Below, in pieces: positions 33,404 to 44,524 of a stretch of 64,000 bases of DNA. The notes beneath the pieces are model-generated. The model was not told the DNA's origin. It made no database searches and was given only the letters and a program-made list of their open reading frames with translations. Numbering within the stretch: the first letter of the stretch is position 1; the number at the start of each line of letters is the position of its first letter. The translations under genes were made by a program, and so were the position numbers. The DNA is from Macrocystis pyrifera. Lineage: Eukaryota; Sar; Phaeophyceae; Laminariales; Laminariaceae. The stretch covers positions 9,563,359 through 9,627,358 of the forward strand of contig JASSKH010000028.1 of the NCBI GenBank assembly GCA_031763025.1, in the 5' to 3' direction.

Positions 33404-34496
33404 GATAAGACTGCTCTTGGGATACACATATAGCAAAAGTAATAGGAAAGGGTAAGGCACAAGTAGGCAAGATGGATGCGATCCTAACAGACCCGAACCT
33501 TGACACTAGGATTAAGAGATGTATCTTGATGGATGTGATAGCACCAAAGCTAGAATATGCAGGAGAAGTATGGGAAGGGAACGCGAAACTCGTAAAACAG
33601 GCTAAAAAAAATCCTAAGATACTCAAGTACGACTAGTAATACAGTATTAAGAGCAGAACTGGGAATGCGCCCACTCAAGACAAAGAGAGACACGAGAAAG
33701 TTGAACTGGCAATATAAAGTAAGAAACATGCCGAAAAAGAGGTTGCCAGACATAGTTGATAAAGCTGTATGGGAGAAAGTAACAAAAGGGCGAGCTGGAA
33801 TAAGGTGGGATGGCGTAGTTGAGAAAGTATGGAAGGATCTAGGGGGAAACCAAGTAGAGATGATGTCCGCCGGGAAGTTTGGGAGGTACAAGGCAGAAGT
33901 AGAAGAAAGGATAGAAAGAAGGGAAAGGCTAGCGCTAAGAAACAAGGTGGAATCGGAAAAACACTTAGAGATATACGAGGGATTGAGGCAGGAATAGGAA
34001 TGAAAACGTATTTGCATGGCCCAATGGACTTCGCGAAAACGCTGAAACTGCGCTTTCGTGTAGGGGACCTGGACCTGCCAGAAAGAAGAAAGAGGTACAC
34101 CAGTAGCCGGGAGGAGGAGGAAGTAGACGCACAGATGTGCCCGTGTGGCAAACCAATAGAGAGTAGAACTCACATAGTAGGAGAATGTGAAATATACAGG
34201 GAGGAACGGGATGTGTTAGAAGAAGAGATGAGGAAAATAGACGAATGTGACATGGAGGAGTTTGATACAATGAATAGCAGCGAGAAAACGATCGCTATCC
34301 TAGGAGATAGATGGTGGCCACAGGAGGCCAAACAGGAAGGGGATAAGATTAGCAAAAAGTTTCTATGTAATATATGGAAACAACGTAATGAGCGCCCAAT
34401 TGTTGGAGGTGTCTCTATTAGGAGTAGGAACGGTGCTCCGTCTCGAAAGGGATGCGTGGTCAATGGTCAAATGACTAAGGCAAGCAACAAATGAGT

Positions 34497-34552
<56 letters not shown>
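33404..34552 (+). mobile_element. LINE-A C-terminal fragment A2 with poly-C tail
   Basis: 5'-truncated non-LTR element. Codons from 33471 give the post-RT region (ILMDVIAPKLEYAGEVWEGN), then, after a small deletion and frame change, RKLNWQYKVRNMPKKRLP, IGMKTYLHGPMDFAKTLKLR, a zinc-knuckle-like CPCGKPIESRTHIVGEC, AILGDRWWPQEAKQEGDK and a C-terminal GQMTKASNK stop. The 3' end is TGAGTAC followed by ~55 C. C runs on both sides show it entered a C tract of LINE-B in the opposite orientation. Inactive: no RT domain remains. Confidence 0.8.
34497..34552 (+). repeat. Poly-C tract, ~55 bp
   Basis: Uninterrupted C run between the LINE-A terminus and the resumed LINE-B sequence. Poly-Gly frames on the minus strand cross it. 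Confidence 0.97.
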
Positions 34553-35504
34553 TGGACACCACCCACGGCGGATGCGCGGCGCTGCCTACTCAGCTCAGCC
34601 TCAGCCTCGTGCCACCGCACCATGAACCGTTCGGCTGCTTCAAGGATCCCCCGGTACCACTTCCCCGCCTTTTTTGCAGTAGTGGACCACAGCGCGGTCT
34701 CAACTCCAAACATCAAGGGGGCAAGTTCCGTTGACCCTTCAATGGCTCGGAACTCCCTGAGGTCTTCGACTATGCATCTATGCCAAGTCTTAAACTTTCC
34801 ACCAGGTCTCGGGTTCTCCCCACCAGCCATCGTCCCGAACATTACCCGACTGCGTAATTGCTCCTTGCTTTGCCGTGCCACGCCCCCCGCAAAGAAAGAG
34901 CCGCCGTTTACGAGTGGTCCTTTCGATGCTCTCGCAACGTGTCATCTTGAGGGCCTTCGCGTACGAGAGGGTGGCATGGTCAGTACGAAGTCGGCGCTGG
35001 AAGCCAATGACTCGCAACAGGACTTGGTGGTGAGCCGTTCGAAGCTTGGCGAGGTGTTCCGCTTCCGCCCTGAGGGTCCATGTCATACCCGTACAGCAGG
35101 GTCTCAATCACCTCGGCCTTCAGCATTCGGACTTTCAGGCTAAGGGGAGCGGTCGGCCTATCATACAACTCCGAGCCGAACCGTTTGAGGCATGCTAGCA
35201 TGAGACGGATCCGTCGGTCGATTTCGAGCGAAAGGTCAGCGTTTTCGTGGATAATGCCTCCTAGGTATAAGAACTGCGCCATCTGCTTATACCTTTGGCC
35301 TGCTGCTTCGATAACGAGCGGTGGTGCGAGGGCTGTCTGGTCTGGTGTTTGTAGAAGCATTGTCTCTGTCTTCTTTTCCGACACCGTGAGGCCTGCTGCT
35401 TCAAAGACAGTCACGATGACTGTCATCGTTTTCGCGGGCCCTTCAGCCGACTTCCGAGACAATTCCTGCGTCATCGGCGTACAACATGTATATATGCACC
35501 TGTG

Positions 35505-37185
35505 TGTGCGTGTGTTCTTCACATTAAACCGTTCTTTCTACCCGTCGACATCCAGTACAATCAGTGTCCATGCCGATTCTTCAATCCTACAAGTAGAGAG
35601 ACACAAGTTATGTGGTCACAAAACTACCCCACAGAGATGCTACATTGCTACGTATGCAGTAAGCACAGCAGTATACACTGTAATGCCATGTCATCATACT
35701 GGATATGACAGACACGATATGCGCATTCTATGAAAGAGAGAGAACGAAACAAAACAGAGCAAATTTTAAAAAACAAATCGAAAGAGAAAAAGGAAAAAAG
35801 AAGAGAAAAAAACTGTCTTGCTTCCCCGCAGGGGGTGTGGCAGACACTTGAAAAGAACGAGCTAAAGAAAAAAACATAACTACTTCTAAACAGAGTAAGA
35901 CCAGGAACCGAGGGAAAACAACAGGCAAACCGAACTACAAAGCACCCTCCAGGTAGTGGCAGCAGTTTATGGTACGAGTAGCATCGCCAAGTTCTCCCTG
36001 CTAGTCCGCCTAGTACCTTGCTACCCTGTCTGCCGTCTCTCCGTCCTGAGTTCGGTAACTATGCCCCGCCCCTCGGCGTCAGACAATACGAAGCAAGCAA
36101 AGCAGGCTCGTCATCCACCCACGCCACACGATTCCTTTCATAAGGGTTATTGATGGAAGAAGGAAAGAGAAAGAAATAAAACGAAAATCACAGAGGATCG
36201 AGCGCGAAAAAAAAAGACAAAGGAAGACCACGCTCGAACCAGCTGCACCAGTTGGTGGCACGAGTAGCATTAGCATGTTCTACTTCCTAGTCCGCCCTGT
36301 ACCTTGCTACCCTGTCTGCCACCTCCTTCCTACTTTCGTCCACTGCAGTTTCCCTTCTACTCCTCCTGCCCCCCCCCCCCCCCCCGCATTCCCTCGCTCG
36401 GGTTTCCTTCCACTCTTCCTGTTGCCCCCCCTCCCCCCCATTCCCTTGGACACCACCCACGGCGGATGCGCGGCGCTGCCTACTCAGCTCAGCCTCAGCC
36501 TCGTGCCACCTCACCATGAACCGTTCGGCTGCTTCTAGGACCCCTCGGTACCACTTCCCCGCCTCTTTCGCTGCAGTGGACCACAGCGCGGTCTCAACTC
36601 CAAATACCAAGGGGGCAAGTTCCGTTGATCCTTCAGTGGCTCGGAACTCCCTGAGGTATTCGATTATGCATCTATGCCAAGTCTTAAACTGTCCACCAGG
36701 TCTCAGCTTCTCCCCACCAGTCATCGTCCCGAACATTACCCGACTTGGTAATCACTCCTTGCTTTCCCGTGCCACGGCCCCCGCGAAGAAGAGCCGCCGT
36801 TTGCGGATGGTGGTTTCGATGCTCTCGCAACGTGTTATCTTGAGGGCCTTCGCGTACGAGAGAGTGGTGTGGTCAGTACAAAGTCGGCGCTGGAAGCCAA
36901 TGACTCGCAAAAGGACTTGGTGGTGAACCGTTCGAAGCTTGGCAAAGTGATCCGGCCTGAGGGTCCACGTCACACACCCGTACACAGCAGGGTCTCAAAT
37001 CACCTCGGCCTTCAGCACTTGGATTTTCAGGCTAAGGGGGGCAGTCGGCCTATAATACAACTCCGGGCCGTACCGTTTGAGGCACGCCCGCATGAGACGG
37101 ATCCGTCGCTCGATTTCGAGCGAGAGGTCAGCGCTGTCGTGGATGATGCCGCCTAGGTATAAGAACTGGGCCGCCTGTTTATTTA
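35505..37185 (-). mobile_element. LINE-B copy, 5'-truncated, C-terminal ORF plus 3' region
   Basis: Minus strand: post-RT coding remnant from ~37180 (CVTWTLR, VLLRVIGFQRRLCTDHTTLS, AGAVARESKE) in two or three frames. Then a 149-codon frame (36736-36287) with FGTMTGGEKLRPGGQFKTWH, STELAPLVFGVETALW and a Gly-rich, C/G-tract-encoded C-terminus that stops before the 3' region. The 3' region runs 36286-35510 and ends with an AC-rich tail. It is arranged head to tail with the 32.4-35.5 kb copy. Confidence 0.8.
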
Positions 37186-37410
37186 TCTGTACATGTAAAA
37201 ATTACTGTTAATAATTGCTATATCGTTGTTCTATTTTATCGTCCAGCGTCTCCGGCGATCTACAGTGGTCGTGGTAAAACTCGTAATTATCTACAGCAGC
37301 AGTAGTGATAAACCTCGTAACTACAATATACTGCCAACCATATTTCGCGTGTTCGAGCTCCTCTGAGGACTTTTTCTTGTGCAAAAATTCCCTGCAGAAA
37401 ACGCCTACTG

Positions 37411-37623
37411 TTACGGGGGTACATAGTGTATAGGACCAAATATTGTTATTGCGGGGGACCATAGTAAATATGACCAAATATCTGTTAGTAAAAATAGGTA
37501 AATATATAGGTTTTTATGTATACCATAGGTCCTATTAACTATGGACCCCCGTCATAGTAAAAATAGGGAAGTATCAAGGTTTCTGTGTGTACCGCAGGTC
37601 CTATTTACTGTGGTCCCGCGTGA
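37411..37623. mobile_element. MITE1 copy 15, host of a nested MITE1
   Basis: Outer element: left part 37411-37448 (TTACGGGGGTACATAG ... AATATTGTTA), right part 37557-37623 (GTAAAAATAGGGAAG ... TGGTCCCGCGTGA). Joining across one TA restores the normal AATATTGTTAGTAAAAATAG interior. Confidence 0.9.
37449..37554. mobile_element. MITE1 copy 16, nested; defines element ends
   Basis: 106 bp from TTGCGGGGGACC to GGACCCCCGTCA, flanked by TA at 37447-37448 and 37555-37556. Because the host sequence is known, this fixes the element boundaries at TTACGGGGG/CCCCCGTAA and shows a TA target-site duplication, as in the Tc1/mariner superfamily. Confidence 0.95.
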
Positions 37624-37649
37624 TAATAGGGTATTGATGTACGTATATT

Positions 37650-37845
37650 GGCTGCAGAAATCTCCTCTTGATAGCGTGTTCACTTAGCATGCACTATTCG
37701 ACGCGTGTCGAAGAGGATAAAAAAGTGCTGAACTCTTCCCGCGACAGACACGAAGGCACGCACCGTCGTGGTGAGGAGAGGGAAGGAGTGCCTGCTACAA
37801 CATGTGACCCTGGGTCTGAGATGAGAAAGAAAGGAAGAGAACCTC
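37650..37845 (+). mobile_element. tRNA-SINE body fragment, copy T5
   Basis: Shares GTGCTGAACTCTTCCCGC, GAAGGCACGCACCGTCGTGG and CATGTGACCCTGGGTCTGAG with copy T3. The head is not clearly tRNA-like. Confidence 0.45.
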
Positions 37846-37909
37846 ACAAAGAAGTGCACAGATTATATAGATGGGAAGGGCGGGGGAATACATGGCGGTA
37901 GGTGTGGTT

Positions 37910-39395
37910 GCTCATGTGAGCGATTGATGACTCCCCCTTTTGATATCATTGGTACCATTGTTCGTTCAGTCTTCTTGTCGCCAGTCCTAAATTTTAGGTC
38001 GTCGCTTATGGTGTACATTCGGGGTCACAAAGTGAGACCCCCCTCCCTCCCCTGCAGTCCAATCCGGCCCGTCCCCTGTTTTCTTTTTAGCGCGCGCATC
38101 GCGTGTTGAATTCGTTGCAATTGCTCGTCAGTGTCCATTATTGAAGCGTACCTAACTTGTTATACTTACTGCAGTTCCTACGCTGTGCCCCAAAGGTTCC
38201 ACAACGTTTCAAGGGGGGGGGGGGGGGGGGGGGGGTTGCAAGGACTATCACCCTGTTGAGTTTGGTGTTCCGATACGGCAACATGGACCTACAGTATAGG
38301 GACGGAGTGCTACTGCTTCTGCGACCGGCTGCTGCTAAGTTCGACGACCGGCTCCTGTCGTTACCGACCGGTTTGCATATAGATTGTCTCTGGCACTTCG
38401 CGGACCACTCCCACGCTGCTTTGTCTATCGTATAGTAGCATCCGTTCACTTATCACCTCGCTCTGATGTCTTCTGAGCGCATAAATGGAGGAGCGGCGAT
38501 GTACAGAAGAAAAAGAAGATACGATGATATGACCTCCTCTGTTGTTTCATCTTATTTTATTGTTTCTCTTTTTCGCTTGAGACGTGGGGGGGAGTTTCCA
38601 CTGGTTCGGCATGCAACCGACAGCGCTGACGGTTTCACATGCATGTGCATACCGACTCTGCTATCACTGCGTGTAACAGCCCGATTACTCCGTGTAATCA
38701 TCCTACAACTCCCGCCCAAGGCCCCCCTTGACTGGGATCTACTGTACAGTCTCGAACAACCGAGTAACCCAAATGGTTTTCGGCCATTCAAACGCCTGAC
38801 AGTGAATTGCAGATTAACATAGTGTTCTTACTTGATCAATTGGATTACCTCGAAGTTTTTCGAGATGGGCAAGTAAAGGCGGTTAAACTACTAGTTAATT
38901 TTAGGAAATCCTTCCCTCACCTTCGAAAGAAAAGGGGTGGACGGGCGGGAGAAACTACGGAAAGGTCTGGTCGAATGATCTTCAATAATCAGGAACGCTT
39001 TAGCTCTTGATTACGTAGTTCACTGATCAGGTGAGGTCACATCGCTTCCAGCTTGCGACTTGAGATAGATGCCGTGTTTGTCGAAGTGCAAATTGAATAC
39101 GCACTGGACTTGTCTCTTGTGCGAGAGAGGTCCATGTTTCCTCGCCAACTACTGCGTAAACTACGGCAAGCAGTTGATCTGCTCAAGCTTGCAAGCATTT
39201 TGATTCGAACAATGGTCCCTGACCTCATCAGAGATATGTTATCGCTCGCCAATCAATCTTAGAATATTCAAAGTCTCTGAACTACTAGTATTCCGTTTCC
39301 AACAAAACGCGGGTTGTTTGTCAGTTTTTCAGACCCTCCTCACAACCCTCGCCTTTATTTACAACGTACCAAAACGAACGTCACGCCAATAGTGG
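37910..39395. other. Unassigned interval
   Basis: Holds a 25 bp poly-G run (38211-38235) and frames of 60-118 codons with no motif on either strand, such as 38466-38822 (+). CCTTCGAAAGAA at ~38921 links to ~24900. No gene called. Confidence 0.35.
38211..38235 (+). repeat. Poly-G run
   Basis: 25 consecutive G preceded by AACGTTTCAA. No LINE-A terminus lies beside it. Confidence 0.95.
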
Positions 39396-39399
39396 CAAG

Positions 39400-39539
39400 T
39401 AGACATACGACATAGAAGGCAGCCAGACCTTCTGCATAGATAGGTATCCTCCGCCTCCCGTGGTTTTCTTCTTTCTGGAATGTTTTGAGTGATCAACGTT
39501 GAAGCTCATGCTGCACATTGATTGTCGGATGACCAGCAC

Positions 39540-39540
<1 letters not shown>
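39400..39540 (+). repeat. Dispersed repeat R7, copy 1
   Basis: Contains ACATAGAAGGCAG, TTTTCTTCTTTCTGGAATG, GATCAACGTTGAAGCTCATG, CTGCACAT and GTCGGATG. The same order occurs at 58385-58515. An AAT microsatellite follows directly. Confidence 0.75.
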
Positions 39541-39755
<215 letters not shown>

Positions 39756-40024
39756 GAACAACAATAGTAATAATATCAGCAAGAATGACAATGAGGGGAT
39801 GCCATAACACTGCGCACGTACAGAAGTAGTCCATCCTGAAGCAGATCATTTTGGGATATATCGTTCACGGGTCTAATTGATGCCTGTGTCCCCGGTGTCC
39901 TGATTGTAGTCGACACGGGAAGCCCGTCAGGACACATTGGTCGAGATCCGGGCGTGATCCGTGCAGTGTGGAGCGCGTGGCAAGCCCTCGAACATTTTTT
40001 TCGGCGGGAATGGATACTATATTA

Positions 40025-40130
40025 TTACGGGGGGGGCACAGTAAATAGGACCTACGGTACACACAAAAACCTATATATTTCGCTATTTTTACCTACAATA
40101 TATGATCTTGTTTACTATGGCCCCCCGTAA
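40025..40130. mobile_element. MITE1 copy 17
   Basis: TTACGGGGGGGGCACAG to GGCCCCCCGTAA, flanked by TA on both sides. Confidence 0.92.
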
Positions 40131-40164
40131 TAGGACGATTGCCTTATCTTGTACCAAGTACGTA

Positions 40165-40330
40165 CGTACCGGTAAAATGTTCACGATGCCCGATCTTGGG
40201 ACTTGAAGGCGCGAGTTCGATCCACGCACAGATCATGTATACTCGTATATTTTTTTACTTTTTTTTTGTTCAACTTTTTTTTGTATCATGTATGTATCCC
40301 AGACACCACACTATAAGACAACAAACAGCA
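40165..40330 (+). mobile_element. Possible tRNA-derived SINE, copy T6
   Basis: CGCGAGTTCGATCCACG is a good B box, preceded by CGATGCCCGATCTTGGG, and the sequence then leaves tRNA-like form. No complete tRNA fold. Its body does not match T1-T5. Confidence 0.35.
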
Positions 40331-40585
40331 CATACATACATGATGAGCAGCGCAGGGCGCATGCTACAACCTGCTGGCTACGACGCTACACAACAAGCCT
40401 GCCGCCCGCCCGCCAGCAGAGCAGGAAGCAACATCACGCGTGTGCGGTAGTTTGTCCGCGCTGTATTGCTGCTGTGGTCCCCTTTCAGCAGTAGTAGTAA
40501 TTGCTTTTTTATCGGACCCTGCGATCTGTAAAGAAAGCTGGGGGTCTCTGTTGTTGTGTGATTCATGCATGCTACCACAGGTACA

Positions 40586-41110
40586 TGAGATATGAGTGGA
40601 GTCGCCTCCGCTTTGAGTTCTGTCTCTCTCTCCTTTAGTCTCCCTTAGCGGTGGTTGTTCTCAGCGAACACCCCCTCTTCGTAGTGTTTGGGTCTCATTA
40701 CGAGGTGTGGGGGTATCTATAGCCTCATTTCTTTGTTTCGAATAGCCGCATCTTCGACCACCTTTTCCCTGGCCGTTTGGGATGAACTTTGTCATCACCC
40801 TCCGACCATCTTGTGGTCTGCATAGACGACTACTCAGGGTGGGCTAATGTGATATGAGTGGAGTACTCATGGGCTATATATATAGATAATATGTTGCAGT
40901 CTTGTAGTCTCATGAATACGAGAATAATCCGAAGAATGGATTAACCCGGCGGATATTCCGTGAGTCGAGAGTAATATTTTTTTAGGAATGTGCCCTAGGG
41001 CGGATAACCCGTTAGACGAGAGTAATGTTCTTTAACGCAGATAGGACCACGAAGTGAGAAGTTCTTATATTAGCACAAGAACGATCGGTAGCCATAGGAA
41101 ACTTCTGTGG
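40586..41110 (+). mobile_element. Copia-like LTR retroelement remnant
   Basis: Codons 40807-40854 read HLVVCIDDYSGWANV, the IDDYSxW block of Ty1/copia integrase catalytic cores, closed by TGA. GATATGAGTGGAGT occurs at ~40589 and again at ~40851, where an LTR-like stretch with repeated GTNGAGAGTAATNTT starts. Only one putative LTR is recognisable and nearly all coding sequence is gone. Confidence 0.5.
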
Positions 41111-41670
41111 GAGTACACTAGATAAGAGGAATTTAGGAGAGCTTGTGGCGTGGGGTGGGACGAGTATATCTGGGCGTCGAGTCCCTCCCCCCTACCTCTC
41201 ACTTCTCTACCAGAGCACCTCCTCAGCTCTCGCCACAAATAAGAAGATCTAAATCAGAAGGAGCGAAGCACTGCTTTCCAGCTGCCAGAACCTCCTGCGT
41301 CTCTTACCCTTACCATACCTGCTCCTCCAGCTGCAGTGCGATTTTCGTAGGTGTGGTCGAGAGTTCCAGCTCCTTTTTCGGTGTATCCTTGTGTATTTCT
41401 GTAAACATTGTCCCACTACTACTATTAACAATAACCGTACTGCTGTGTTCCGCGTGTCACGTGTGTGTGCGCGGATTATGCCGTGTGTCACGCGTGGAGC
41501 GCATACACACCTTTCTTCTTTTTTGTCGGCAGTCCTCGGTTTTGTGCGGGAGAGGCCTTTGTCGCCGTGAACGCCACAACAAGAAGGTGATGCATCAACG
41601 TACTGACAAACAATAATGTTTGGCGCAATCGTTAAGAAAATATATAAAATCGATTCAGCCACTACTAATA

Positions 41671-41775
41671 TTACGGGGGCCCATAGTAAATAGGACCTAC
41701 GGTACGCACAAAAACATATATATTTCCCTATTTTTGCTAACAATATTTGGTCCCGTTTACTATGGCCCTCCGTAT
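41671..41775. mobile_element. MITE1 copy 18
   Basis: TTACGGGGGCCCATAG to CTATGGCCCTCCGTA. The right end is mutated to CGTATTA. Confidence 0.9.
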
Positions 41776-42079
41776 TAGTAAGAAGAGTTCCACACCGTTT
41801 CCATGCATATTTTTGTCCCTGAAAATGCAGGTGCATTTCTACAAGGGTGTACATGTACTCGTGGTGCGCATGTCTATATGTAGAGTACAATTAAGAGTAT
41901 GCAGATATTTCATAACGTCGTAATAAAATATCATGCGCCTATGATACAATATCGCATGCATGCTGTATGGTTTTCAATTCGTTCCTGTGCCACTCCCCTA
42001 GGCACGTCTCGGAGGGAAACCTTGTACTACATATTGCGAAACTTACCTGGTGGTGCATGTTTTTGAGACGCATGCTCTA

Positions 42080-42184
42080 TTACGGGGGACCATAGCAAAT
42101 AGGACCTACCTTACGCACAAAAGCCTATATATTCACCTATTTTTACTGACAATATTTGGTCCTATTTGCTATGGTGCCATTAAT
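42080..42184. mobile_element. MITE1 copy 19
   Basis: TTACGGGGGACCATAGC on the left. The right end is degraded to ATGGTGCCATTAATA. Confidence 0.87.
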
Positions 42185-42186
42185 AA

Positions 42187-42475
42187 GATCATGCGCCACT
42201 TGTTGAGATCACGCAGTCGGGACACTTTGTATCCCTGGACAGGTTTTCCTATTAAAGTCGGTACTCGTTGGTACTCACGTGTGATGCTTTCCTAGAGGTA
42301 GAAGAAGAGCAGTTCTATTCCTTTCGTGCACGCGGAGACTGAGACCAAGCTCGTGCGTCTCTGGAAAACCCCTGGTTATCCATCTAAGATACGCCTTCCA
42401 AGTATTACAAATACGATCCCAGCGCCTGAACCCAGGTAATTACCGGGCTTTCAACCTCATGGAAGGCAGTATCAC
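42187..42475 (+). repeat. Dispersed repeat R5, copy 1
   Basis: Shares CGGGACACTTTGTATCCCT, GGTACTCGTTGGTACTCAC, CTCGTGC..CT(C/G)GGAAA-CCCCTGG, CCATCTAAGATAC and ACAAATACGATCCCA with 52205-52520. Could be an LTR or a SINE-like unit. No coding. Confidence 0.7.
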
Positions 42476-42854
42476 AACAATGGTCCCCCGTACTAGTAGC
42501 AATATTACGTGTTTCACGAAGAAGGAACGTTTTATCTGAAGTCCGAAGCTGTGTGTTATGTATGTCCTCAACGACGTAGATATGTAGCCGATCTGTGTAC
42601 CGTTATAATGTAGACATAACATTCTATCATTATGATTGCGTTTGCCCTTCGACAATGAGCAGCCTGTGTGGCTCAATAGTAATAGTTCCAGAGTAGCGTA
42701 GTGATCCTGAACTATCGAGCGGGGGAAAATGGAAGGCAACTATAACACAATATATGTTACTAATATTATTGAAAGTAACAGGCTATTAATAGAATTAATA
42801 TAATAGTAAAAACCACTCTTCTGGACTGTTGGGATCGGAGATGCTCGTACCAAG

Positions 42855-43275
42855 TATGTGGGGGGAGGGGTTGGAGAGGGCAAACAGCTACAGAGAGAGC
42901 AAGTAGGCAGGGACTCTCTCCTAGGCATTGCCGATAGCAGTGTGGACCGGCAACACCGCACGGCCTTCTGCGCGTCGGAACATGCGCGCAGCAGGTATAA
43001 ACCAGCCTTTTTGACGGATGCTTCCTCGGTAGTGCTTGGGGGGGAGGACTGGGCCCTAGCGATTGGAGGTGGCAGGGCCAGGGGTACCTGAAACAACAGT
43101 AGTAGTATGTGGGGGGAGGGGTTGGAGGAGGTAGAAGGGCTACAGAGAGAGGAAGACGGCAACGACTCTCTCCTAGGTACTACCGATAGCAGTGCAGACC
43201 CGGAACACCGCACGGCCTTCTGCGCGTCGAAGCACATGCGCGTAGCAGGTATAAACCAACCGTTTTGATGGACAG
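42855..43275 (+). repeat. Tandem duplication, ~249 bp spacing
   Basis: Units at about 42857-43026 and 43106-43275 share TGTGGGGGGAGGGGTTGGAG, ACTCTCTCCTAGG, CCGATAGCAGTG, CACCGCACGGCCTTCTGCGC and GCAGGTATAAACCA. Confidence 0.88.
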
Positions 43276-43946
43276 CGAGTTTTCGGTAGATGCTTGTTAG
43301 GGAGTGCTCAAGGAGGGGAGTGGTCGTTTTTGGTGGATGGGATGGAGGAGTGTTGGTTGTGGTAGTCTTCATGTGCGTCACATTGGTTTTGATTTGTCGT
43401 GTGATACTGCTGCGCTTTTGTCCTGGAGAGTTCTTCACTTTCTGTTCCTCAGTCATTTTTGGAACAACGCGACACACTGTCGGATGGCACACAAGCATGA
43501 TGACATGGGGGACTGCATTCTAGGAATTTTGTCAAGCACTCAGGTCTGATTCGGTAGCACCTTCCACGGCTTCTACTGCAGTAGTAGCTACTGTTGTAAG
43601 TGTGGATGGTACGATCGGAATAAGAGCTTCACATCAGTGCCGGATGGCTACGAGTAATGGAATAATAATAACTGCTTTTTCCAGTAAATCTCGGTGACTA
43701 ACCAGGTCGCGATCTCGCGCTGAGTACACCGGTACCAAAACTGGCACTGAGGGGCCGCCAGGCTGCCAGGGGCACGAGGGAAGAAAGTGCAACAGTGCTG
43801 CCAATGACGTGGGGGTGGAACGTTGACGAGGAGTGGGGCAATCGAGGGTTTGCTGAGGGGGGAATGCGCAAGTATTTTAGGAGCTCTTGAGAAGGGAAAA
43901 CGAGACATCTATCTGTCGGTTCAGAGTGATAGAAGAGGGACTACTA

Positions 43947-44045
43947 TTTACGGAGGACCATAGTAAATATTAATAGGACCTACGGTACACACGAAAACCT
44001 ATGTATTTGCCTATCTTTACTAACATTATTTGGTCCTGTTTACTA
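43947..44045. mobile_element. MITE1 copy 20, truncated, with TTAATA insertion
   Basis: The left arm reads AGTAAATA-TTAATA-GGACC, 6 bp longer than other copies. The right arm stops at GTTTACTA, where copy 21 begins. Confidence 0.88.
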
Positions 44046-44150
44046 TTACGGAGGGCCATAGTTAATAGGATCTACGAAGCACACAAAAACCTATATATTT
44101 ACCTATCTTTACTAACAATATTTGGTCCTATTCACTGTGGTCCCCCGCAA
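44046..44150. mobile_element. MITE1 copy 21, in copy 20
   Basis: TTACGGAGGGCCATAG to GTGGTCCCCCGCAA, placed at the TA of copy 20's right arm (TTTACTA). The rest of copy 20 is not recognisable beyond it. Confidence 0.9.
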
Positions 44151-44524
44151 TACTGCGGCATCATAACAAGATACTCGATTCAAGTTGGAATGGAGCATGT
44201 ACAACGCATTGTCGGAGGAAAAAACATTACTACTATTAATAAATTGATACTGATGGTATACATTATTATTAGTCGTATCATGATGCTAATAATAGTGACA
44301 ACAATAATACCCATGCCGCAAGCCATCAACACACCTATTGTTGTTCCTCACCATGCAAGCTTCGCTCTAATTGTTGTTATTTTGAATAAACGCATGTCAT
44401 GTTCCCTACCGGGCATTGTGTACGTACGTAGCGTGTGTGCCAAATCACAGACGAATGTTGATCGAAGAAACAGAAAATGAAGACCACTACAAAAAATAAC
44501 GTACACCCTAATATTATCCTGCTT

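Larger units (their letters stand above)
32420..35490 (-). mobile_element. LINE-B copy with RT C-terminus, split by LINE-A
   Basis: Read on the minus strand from 35490. It begins at the RT catalytic motif: codons for YADD lie at 35470-35481, in a different frame from the downstream ORF, so the copy is 5'-truncated at motif C and frameshifted. The post-RT region follows (TVFEAAGLTVSEKKTETMLL, FLYLGGIIHENADLSLEIDR, VLLRVIGFQRRLRTDHATLS, ESIERTTRKRRLF, KWYRGILEAAERFMVRWHEA) in broken frames. LINE-A (33404-34552) interrupts a C/G homopolymer in the Gly-rich C-terminal codons. The ~0.95 kb 3' region continues at 33403-32450 and ends in a (GTT)n/(AAC)n tail. YADD and GG-x-I are typical of non-LTR reverse transcriptases. 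Confidence 0.75.

Noticed and set aside
34363..34881. 172-codon minus-strand ORF as an independent glycine-rich gene
   Set aside because: It is a LINE-B C-terminus that reads through the poly-C tract into antisense LINE-A.
42478..42496. Another MITE1 copy
   Set aside because: Only ATGGTCCCCCGTACTA matches one end; no second arm, so it may be chance or a tiny relic.
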